A DNA stretch of 64,000 bases from Actinernus sp. WN-2022 (Eukaryota > Cnidaria > Anthozoa > Actiniaria > Actinernidae): assembly GCA_030867875.1 (NCBI GenBank), contig JAOWCC010000237.1, forward strand, positions 8,181,713 through 8,245,712. The letters run 5' to 3'. Shown here piece by piece: positions 56,520 to 64,000 of this stretch; positions within the stretch are counted from its first letter, which is position 1; every line of letters starts with the position of its first letter. The translations under genes were made by a program, and so were the position numbers. Under the pieces are notes generated by a model. The model searched no databases. It saw nothing but the letters and a program-made list of their open reading frames with translations, and was not told the origin of the DNA.

Positions 56520-57767
56520 TAGCCTGCTTACAGGCTCTCGGTTTTTCCCCGGAAACTATTAGTTTTCGGGTCGGGTTTGGGTTACCTGTGGGCCGAGCGA
56601 GGCGGAGGCGAGTGCCTGCCCGGAAGGCCGGTGTTTCAGAGTAGCCCGCGTTCGTCCACGAACGCAGCACTGTGATTGGCTAATCGTTGATAGATAGGTT
56701 TTTGCACGAGCCGCTTCATTATGATTGGTTAAGGAAAGTGACAGATTGTCGAGTGGAATCATGGCGGACGAAGACCGGAGTGCAAAGACTGTATAATAAG
56801 TTAGATAAAACCTTTCTTTGCTGGCAAAACAATCTCATGAACTCAAACACGATAGCCTTGTGAGCAATCGACATACACATGAAGCTATAGAAGAGTCAAA
56901 ATATCGAACTGCTATGAAACAGCTAGTCGGTTGACTCACTTTCGTGACAAGCCGTCGCTAAACTGTACGAAATCTCCAAGAATAAATTTCTAAATGTCGA
57001 AAATAATCCGAGGATCCGAAAGAGTATACTCTTGTCACAAATAGACATTCATATGAAGCTCTAAAAGTTATTAACCTTAGCATGAAAATTCCGAGAACAA
57101 ACACTACGAAACCACTAGTTTACGCACTTCTGTGACAAGCGAACTTTATCTAGTTTCGACATATGCTCACTAAAGTGTACGAAATCTTCGTGAATAAATC
57201 CCTAATGTTCAAACTAACCAGGAAAACTGAAAGAGGAGATCCTTGTGACCAATCGACGTACATATGAAGCTCGAGAAGTAATTATTGAATACATGAGAAC
57301 CCATAGAGCAAACTGAAAATAATGAACGACTCGACAACAACGGCGAATTCACAAGTTGCACGCCAACATCTTGGCACAGCAAGGCTAACACTGTGCCGCG
57401 ACTGCCATCCCGATCAGAGACTTCGTACAGATTTTTCGTAGAAATACGGTTCTTAGAACCGTATTTAATACTCAAACTACACTCGCAAAAATGGCAGAAA
57501 TTATGCACAGAAACTGTACGCACTTTCTGCGACCAAGACAATCTCACGTGGAACAGTCAAATATTTACATTGTACTTCGCTCTGATTGGTTACTTTTTGA
57601 CAACTGATTATTCACTGATGCGTGAAGACGTCATGCAGCATCAGAGGGCGGCTACTCTGAAACACCGGCCTTCCGGGCAGGCTCTCGTGCTGACGGCCCA
57701 CAGGTAACCCAAACCCGACCCCAAAACTAATATTTTCGAAAAAAACCGAGAGCCTGTTAGCAGGCTA
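56520..57767. mobile_element. Non-autonomous MULE-like element, 9-bp duplications
   Basis: The ends start TAGCCTGC and are inverse complements over about 130 bp, including AGGCTCTCGGTTTTT, GGGTCGGGTTTGGGTTACC and CGGAAGGCCGGTGTTTCAGA. TTCCATGCC flanks both sides (56511-56519, 57768-57776). A 9-bp duplication with long TIRs fits Mutator-like elements; Merlin is an alternative. The interior has no transposase. It contains three diverged copies of a unit with CATATGAAGCT and GTACGAAATC at roughly 180-210-bp spacing (56855-57280). Confidence 0.8.
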
Positions 57768-57942
57768 TTCCATGCCTTACATACTGATCCTAGCTATAAT
57801 CAAATTACAATCATATCATATGTACAACTATGAATAACAATTAGGCATTCAGTGAATCACGCAAACACAATATCCCTCCTACTCTCTGAAACGATACTAT
57901 GCATTCAATTATATACTATACGACAGAAATAACATGTGATTC

Positions 57943-58113
57943 TATATTATACGATTTCCCAAAGACAGTTCAAAATCAAGTCAATAAAGAAACCCAGGTA
58001 ATGGTTATAAAGTCACTCATGTTTGATCAGCTATTATACGAGTTTCCAAAGACAGTTCCAAATCACAGCAATAAAAAAAACTCAGGTAACGTTTATAAAA
58101 TCAGTTTTGCTCG
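57943..58113. repeat. Tandem direct repeat, ~88-bp unit
   Basis: Copies at 57943-58030 and 58032-58113 share ATTATACGA, CCAAAGACAGTTC, AATAAA and CTCAGGTAA-like blocks. It adjoins the 3' end of the gypsy pol fragment. Confidence 0.65.
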
Positions 58114-60640
58114 GCAAGATACCGAGGACGGACTCGTTGACATGCAGGGTATCTTCGAATTGGTTCAGCCGGAAATTCTGGCACAGGAATGGCACAGTCA
58201 TCCAATTCGTCCTCCCAAGTCGTGTCGTTGCTAACCCTCTCAGTCGTCACTTTTCCTTCAACATTTTTGAAATGGGAAACGTTCCGAGTTGTCTCCTTTC
58301 TCGTTCGTAGTGGTTGTGTCGTGACCATGCTTCCTTTGAGCGGAATTACTTGTAGAGGCTTAGTATCAAAAGGCGTAGAAAACTTGTTCGTTTTCTGTTG
58401 TTTTTCTAACACAATGTCTCCTAAACGGATGTCTGCGATCTTTGCGTGACGTTTGGAGTCAGTATATGGTTTCATCTTCTCCTTGCGTTTCTCAGTGTTT
58501 TCACAGGCTTTCTGGTGTACTTAGATTTCGGTAGGTGTACAAGATGGAATTGCGCCTCGAATTTCTCGGTTGAACAGCAACTGAGCTGGCGGAACGCCTG
58601 TCATATGAGGGGTTGTTCTGTAGCTCAGCAGGAATTTGTACTTATGTTCTAATTCGCTACCCGCTCAACCGAACATAAAACATTTATCATGTAATAAGCA
58701 ACTACTTATAGGCGTATGTCCACACGAACCGCATGCGCCCTCTTTATTAACTATCATAAATTACGCTCAATATACATGGTGATAATCTAGAGCAATTTGA
58801 TCTCATGAACATGCACTAGTTTTTTTATAGTTGACAATAAACAGTGTTTAGTGTAATATGAAAATAGAGTAAATATACAACTTATACCGGTTTAAACCAA
58901 TAAACTGGTTACACTTCTATGTACATAACAGTAATACAGCGTTGATTTATCAGTATATCGTGAAAATAGAGTAACACTTGGCAAATTCAAATAAACTCAG
59001 TAAACGCTGCCTTGCAAATAATGACAGTATTATCTAGTGTATTAAATAATAAAACTGCTACAAAAAACATCTAGTAACTGAAACCATAACTTCGTTTCTA
59101 ACTAGAACCATATACGGATTTATGAAAATATATAATCTTATGCTCATTGGGTATTTAATTTGGAAGGCGAAGCGGCGGACGTAGGACTCGAATGACTGTA
59201 CATTACGCATATCCGACTATATAATAGTGTACCACTAATGATGTATTGTTACTAAAACAACACGTACACCACTCTCGGTATTCAGCTCTAGCTGCCCGAA
59301 TTCCTTTGCTCAAAGGTTTCATGAAAGACTCTTCTCCATTAGGTTGGGGCCATAATGGTGTTATTCTGTGGTGTATGGTACCCGATTGTTCCATGTACCG
59401 CTTGAGTTCATGGCTTGAAAATGTTGGTCCATTGTCAGAAGTGATTTTCCGACAATGCGTTGCGAATATTCTATCCAGGCGTTTTATGACACAACTCGCT
59501 TGAGTTGAGTTCATGATTTCTACTTCTGGCAATTTAGAATAGCCATCGATCACCACTAACAACGTTTCCCCAGTGGCAAAAGGCCCACAGAAGTCCATAT
59601 ATAACGAACTCCATGGTTCTGTTAGCATTTCGCTTAGATTCATAGGCTCAGGCGGATCTCCTTTTCCTGTGGCTTTACACGAAAGACATTTCCTCGCACA
59701 TCCTCCACCATCTTATAAATCTGTGGCCACCATACTTTCGTAGTGGTTGTTTAGTTTTTGCAATCCCTTGATGGCCTTGATGAGCCAAACGCAATGTACG
59801 ATTTCGCACAGCAATCCTACTCCCACGTAAAACAATGCCCTCCGTTGTGACCGTGAGTTCGTCTCCAATCTTGTGATAAACATTGAACTCGGTGCCCACC
59901 CATTTTTCAGTGTGATGGATTTCACGATCCTCACCAGTGGCGTCGTGGACCTCTTTCAGGGTCATGTTTTTAGGCACGGCATGCCCCGCAAGAAAATTGA
60001 CGTACTGATCCGCTACATTCATTTTCTCGTGCTGACTTTGTAAAGGCATTCTTGACGAAACATCAGCTGGGTTGCCTTCTCCTTTCCAGTACTTAATTAA
60101 GAAATTATACTGTTGTAAGCGCATTGCCCAGCGCTAGCTTCTTGGTGGTGGTTTGGATTTTGGCGAATACACGACCTCAAGTGGTTTGTGATCCATGTAG
60201 ACAGTAAAACTCCTATTAGATACATGTGAAACGTCTCGCACCCCCGGACAACTGCTAACGCTTCACGCTCCGTCTGATAGTATCCTTGTTCCACTGACTG
60301 AGGGACCGACTTCCAAACGCTACATTTCTGGTATTTCCATCTGAATCAACGTTGGCCAAAATTGACCGGACTAGCGTCCACTGTCAGCACAGTTGGGTGC
60401 TTAGGGTTATAATAATCCATAATGCAATCTTATTCGATTGCATCCTTGACTTCATAAAAGGACTTCTGGTGAATTTACGTCCACACGTACTTAACCCCTT
60501 TTATCGTAAGCTCTCCGAGTGGGTCAGTGATAGTTGAAAAATCACGAATGAATCGCACACAATAGTTCGCTGCTACCTCAGTACCGGCCCACAACCCTTC
60601 ACAGACAATGCCAAACGAGCCTGTGCCAATTTCGTCCTAT
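58101..60640 (-). pseudogene. Second Ty3/gypsy pol fragment (RNase H, integrase)
   Basis: RNase H: SFYEVKDAIE, TVLTVDASP (~60400), GYYQTEREALAVVRGCETFH (60294-60097), KGEGNPADVSSRMP (60124-59675). Integrase zinc-binding AHQGHQGIAKTKQ; core DDE residues in SLYMDFCGPF, ITSDNGPTF and PQPNGEESFMKP (59643-59260). After a ~0.6-kb interruption (58657-59255) the C-terminal part continues YKFLLSYRTTPHMTGVPPAQ, then YTDSKRHAKIADIRLGDIVL and RNVSHFKN (58655-58101). RT is missing upstream of 60640 and no LTRs are seen. Frameshifts and stops throughout. Confidence 0.82.
58657..59255. other. Unidentified ~0.6-kb insertion in gypsy integrase
   Basis: AT-rich non-coding sequence separates two halves of a conserved integrase domain that is continuous in relatives. 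TTTAAACCAATAAACTGGTTAC and repeated GAAAATAGAGTAA are visible inside. Size and lack of coding suggest a solo LTR or MITE, but no terminal repeat or duplication could be fixed. Confidence 0.5.
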
Positions 60641-60669
60641 AGCGGATAATGTTATATTTTCCTTGTCAA

Positions 60670-61394
60670 CTACTGGCAAAAGAGCGTCACATGTTTGCTG
60701 GAGGGAAGCATTGTCCTCTTCTCATTTACTTTTCTTTGCATTTGTGTTGGGAACGTTCCAACAGGCTCAGACATATCCCTTTTTTCCCCACACCGCACCT
60801 CCACACTGTACAGACCGAGCTCATTAATTTCTAGGCAACAAAAGTTGCTTCCTTGCTTAATCATGGACCCATTTCGATACCAACATAAATCGCATTTGTA
60901 GCCATATGGCATGACGCCATTACTCCAATGATTAGCTTGTTGCCATCGTAACCCCAAATTTCAGAGGGAGGATGAAGAAGGAGACTGCTTGAATTATTCG
61001 GTTGGGCTTGAGGAAAGCCGTACTTGAACTTCTCGACGTCAGGGTTATCGTTATCACATTTGTAATTCTTCTCGAGAAAACATTTCCCTCCTCTAGTATT
61101 TTAGATAACGGTAAACCCGTTCTCCAAAGGGTTGTAGTCATCCAGGTCTGTGTCACGCGTAAGAGGTTCTGATGCACAATTCACGTCATAACATTGATAT
61201 CTTGAACATGAAATTGATCTTAGGATAACCTCCGAGTAAGAGGTTTCATTAAAGACCCTGTGTCCGAGCCCATGGTGCTTTGCGCCAATGTTATGATTAG
61301 TTTGTTTATCAACTGCCGCATAAATTAAAAGCCAGCTTTTAGGCGAACTAAAATACTCTGGATTGTTTATAAGTTTCATAAAAGAAGTACACAT
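60670..61394 (-). pseudogene. Host-like protein fragment with possible Ig-like segment
   Basis: From 61394 (MCTSFMKLINNPEYFSSP) the frame reads SWLLIYAAVDKQTNHNIG and LGHRVFNETSYSEVILRSIS to a TAA near 61101. It continues in frame as GGKCFLEKNYKCDNDNPDVE to about 60935, then after a frameshift as YGYKCDLCWYRNGSMIKQG and CCLEINELGLYSVEV (60957-60770). The W-x-NG-x5-G...GLYSVEV layout resembles the C-to-F strands of an Ig-like domain. No RT, transposase or gag motif is present, so this may derive from a host gene. Function unknown. Confidence 0.35.
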
Positions 61395-61649
61395 ACACTT
61401 TGGATAACGAATTTCATAATTTCTACCGGATTAAAAACCCAAATAACGACGTAGCATGTTCGTTAATTTCGTTACCAGTTTCTCGAAATATTCTTCCCGT
61501 CCAAGATGGCAGAATGGTCAGAAAGAATCCTGGCGATTTAGGCCAAGCGCATGCCCAGTTTGCAGTTTTGGAGATTATCGATAAGTCCACCCATGTCCCA
61601 CTCTTCCCAATTGTCGTTGATCCTCACAATATAGGGTTTAACCTGGGGT

Positions 61650-62310
61650 AATTTGTTAAGTGTTGTCATGACAAACCCTCTAAGAGTATTAGCCTCACCC
61701 AGGGTATCCAAAGCATCATAATTCTTGCTTACTGCTCTTTACTTTGTCCCAATTGCTACCCTTTATCAGTGGTAAGTTTATGATTTCGTCCATATGGGCG
61801 TTTATGACAACTTTCGTTTGTCCATATTCTTTCTTTAACTCTCCAATGTGATTTTATATCCCGCTGTACTAGGTTTAAAGTTTGAAATTCTATCAATACC
61901 TTCGCATTCACCATCTCAGACAAGTATCCGAAATTGTCCTCGTCCGATATCGATTTGCTGTCAACTTGGCCAAAAATCAATCTTCAACTTGGGAAGTTTA
62001 GCTAGCGTCGACTTGGCGACTCTTTGCATTTATAGCTTTTTCTCCGTCATTTTCAATTCAGCTTTCAATTTTTCTTCCTTACACCTCTTTCTCTTGCTGT
62101 TGTTTTTCCTGTCTGGTGCGTTTAGCTGTTTTTTTTTGCCCGCCACTCTCGTCGCTCCTTTTCATCTTTAACTTCTGCATGTTTTGCCCCAAGTACTTCT
62201 GATAGCTTATCTTTCTATTGAATCCAGCTGGCATACTTGGATTTACCCTCTTTTTTCCACTGTCTAACTGTCCTGGGAGAAATTCCTTCGTCTGTTTTCA
62301 TTTCCTCGAG
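61650..62310 (-). pseudogene. Degraded HTH/coiled-coil-like coding fragments
   Basis: On the minus strand, ATG 62302 reads MKTDEGISPRTVRQWKKEGK then SKYASWI and a stop, then a Lys/Glu-rich helix (AEVKDEKERRE) with further breaks down to about 62000. Another fragment at 61980-61756 reads DNFGYLSEMVNAKVLIEFQT. The first part looks like a helix-turn-helix followed by a coiled coil. It may be the 5' portion of the fragment at 60670-61394, but no join is shown. Confidence 0.25.
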
Positions 62311-62841
62311 TTGTGAAATTCTATTTCGTCAATTTGTCGCTAATTGTTGTCTCTTGTTTCATGGCAATTTCCATTTCTATGTAATCTTTGCCTTCCTTCT
62401 TTATTTCCCTTTGGATGTCGCTTTCCAGTCACTGTACAGGCTCCGAAATGTCCAAGAAGATCGCGAAAAACAACTTCCATGCACTGACCGCCGTTACGCA
62501 GGCTAGCCCTACCCCAGATTCGTTAACGAAATTCAAGGTAAACGGTGCGGCTTATCTATTGGTATTTACGGTGCACATCGCTATGTTTCACTTCAAACAA
62601 AAAGAAACAAGATACCCCACTGTAAAAAAAACTGAACAAACTTTATTTGAATGTTGGAAACAATAAAGTACCGCAATGATGACGTCAGAAAAACGTTTTA
62701 GATCCGGAAAATTTGACTTGAACTGCTAGTCAAAGTATAGCTGACATAAAAATCGGGATCAATAACCCATTTTGACGATGTTGCGCGCGCACATCAAAAC
62801 GAGGCAAAATTTGATGCTGGCGGGCCACAGGTCAAAACAAC

Positions 62842-63284
62842 ATGGAGGACAGAGGGGAGAAAGTTGTGATGGAAGCAAAGAAATCCCGTAGGTTCCGCTC
62901 TGGAAATGTTTGCTGCGCTGTTAACTGTTCTAATAGGGAGGGAAGAGATAACGTTAGCTTCTTCCGTTTTCCAACGCTGAACAAGGCGAAACGATCGGCG
63001 TGGATTCGGGCCATCAGTCGAGGAGGGAACTGGAAACCCTCGCCTTACACCAGGTTGTGCGGTCGTCACTTCATCTCTGGCAAAAAAAGCAGAAATCCAA
63101 GCTCTCCGAATTACATACCCCGTATTTTCTCACACAAGAAACTAAAGATCGTCGCAAAGCGAACAACTAAAACCAGTAGAAGGCTCTTCGCTGGAAATAA
63201 AGAGAACATTGTTATTGATGCAGAACCCGGGGCAGAACCACACGAAGCTTTAAGCGAAACTGCTACTTCTGATATAAACAGCAG
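62842..63284 (+). CDS. THAP-domain protein, first exon
   Basis: ATG 62842 opens MEDRGEKVVMEAKKSRRF, and the THAP zinc-finger module begins at about residue 24: CCAVNCSNREGRDNVSFFRF, then an invariant Trp in SAWIRAI, and CGRHF, completing the C2-C-H ligands, followed by PNYIPRIF near the module end. THAP domains bind DNA in host regulators and P-element-type transposases. After a basic region the frame reaches CAGCAG|GTAATT, a splice donor at 63284; the apparent stop just after lies in the intron. Remaining exons are probably beyond the window. Whether it is host or transposon cannot be decided from one exon. Confidence 0.75.
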
Positions 63285-63289
63285 GTAAT

Positions 63290-63576
63290 TAGGTTTATAT
63301 TATTATTTAAGTTATGATATATGTCACAAAGAAATTAATAAACATACGAATATTACAAAGTACAACCTATATCTATTTATAGCAGAACTGGAGTTTTTTT
63401 AATTTTCAAAAGAACACTGGTAGGCAATAACATACTTTATAATATAGATACGATAGTACGCGCGCTCTGATTGGCTAAGAAGCCATGTTTTATCAGAGTA
63501 TATAACATGGTTAGCCGTGTTATATAGTTTTCAACTGGCGGTTTCCTTTCATCGCGCGCGTAAATCTATATTATAA
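63290..63576. other. Intron-like AT-rich sequence
   Basis: Follows the THAP exon donor. It contains TATAACATGGTTAGCCGTGTTATATA as a short palindrome (about 63501-63526). No coding signal. Confidence 0.45.
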
Positions 63577-63760
63577 AACAGATAAAGAAGCCTTAAATCC
63601 ATGTTTTATACTATCATAAAACACTCTGGTCATTTGAGAACACTCTAGAAATGTTGAAAGCACGCGCCTTCGGCTTGTGCTTTAACATTTCTCTCATGTT
63701 CTCAAATGCCCATCGTGTTTTATGATAGTATAAAACATGGCTAAGGCTTCTTTATTTGTT
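63577..63760. repeat. Foldback repeat, ~85-bp arms
   Basis: AACAGATAAAGAAGCCTTA is mirrored at 63742-63760. The arms share ATGTTTTATACTATCATAAA, TTTGAGAACA and AAATGTT, with GCGCCTTCGGCTT at the centre. A related centre (GTGCCTTCGACTCGTGCT) occurs at about 56308-56325. Confidence 0.85.
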
Positions 63761-64000
63761 AAATAAAGTTACATTGTCACTTTTGATTACAATTCATTCA
63801 TCATTGCTTTATAAGATTACAGATCAGTGCTTTATTATTGTTCAAGTCACCATTTTTTAACACAATATACATGTACATAATTAAATTGCTGACTTGAACA
63901 ATGGAAATTAAACAACTTTTCAAACACTGCTTTTGTCATTTACTGTTTATCAATGTAGATTTACTTTTTATCAATGTAGAGCTGTTGGCTGGTATAGAAT

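Overview
The window is metazoan nuclear DNA, most likely from a cnidarian (coral or sea anemone). It is AT-rich, has spliceosomal introns with GT/AG borders, and has almost no clean long reading frames. Nearly all recognisable coding material is transposon-derived: BEL/Pao, Ty3/gypsy, DIRS-like, CR1/L2-like and L1-like LINEs, PIF/Harbinger, CACTA, a Helentron, a Crypton-type tyrosine recombinase, and a family carrying a GADGAP motif that I know only as repeated uncharacterised cnidarian protein. I see no rRNA, tRNA, CRISPR or bacterial-type operon. The species assignment is inference from the element repertoire and cannot be tested here.

Layout. 0-5.7 kb: a foldback repeat, a broken uncharacterised transposase-like gene (minus strand) behind an ORF ending in a 2A-like motif, a short basic exon, and a 250-bp tandem duplication. 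5.7-9.7 kb: a decayed BEL/Pao element (gag, protease, RT, RNase H, start of integrase). 10.0-18.1 kb: a Ty3/gypsy element with both ~191-bp LTRs, primer-binding site and polypurine tract, split by a 3,733-bp PIF/Harbinger element. That insertion has TIRs and a TAG duplication, and removing it brings the two gypsy halves back into one frame. 18.2-26.3 kb: non-autonomous elements (a 753-bp MITE with TAA duplications, several foldbacks, a 1.8-kb Tc1/mariner-like element with 313-bp arms) and a LINE fragment. 26.4-29.9 kb: a multi-exon CACTA transposase pseudogene. 30.2-33.5 kb: a PIF1-type helicase pseudogene with introns, one invaded by a LINE tail. 34.9-36.7 kb: a gag-only fragment. 37.2-41.3 kb: LINE fragments and a DIRS-like gag/RT/RNase H. 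42.6-44.2 kb: a two-exon Crypton-like recombinase gene whose exons join without a stop, the best-preserved gene of the window. 44.8-48.3 kb: a Helentron with Rep, helicase and endonuclease. 49-53.4 kb: a two-ORF CR1/L2-like LINE. 55.2-60.6 kb: a second LINE, a MULE-like element with 9-bp duplications, and a gypsy pol fragment. 60.7-62.3 kb: host-like fragments of unknown nature. 62.8-63.3 kb: an open THAP-domain first exon that runs into a splice donor.

There is no pathway linking these genes. The structure is a stratified insertion record, and nestings (Harbinger in gypsy, LINE in helicase intron, unknown 0.6-kb insert in gypsy integrase) give relative ages. The genes most likely to be expressed are the Crypton-like recombinase and the THAP exon. 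The Harbinger Myb/SANT gene is also open, while its partner transposase is frameshifted.
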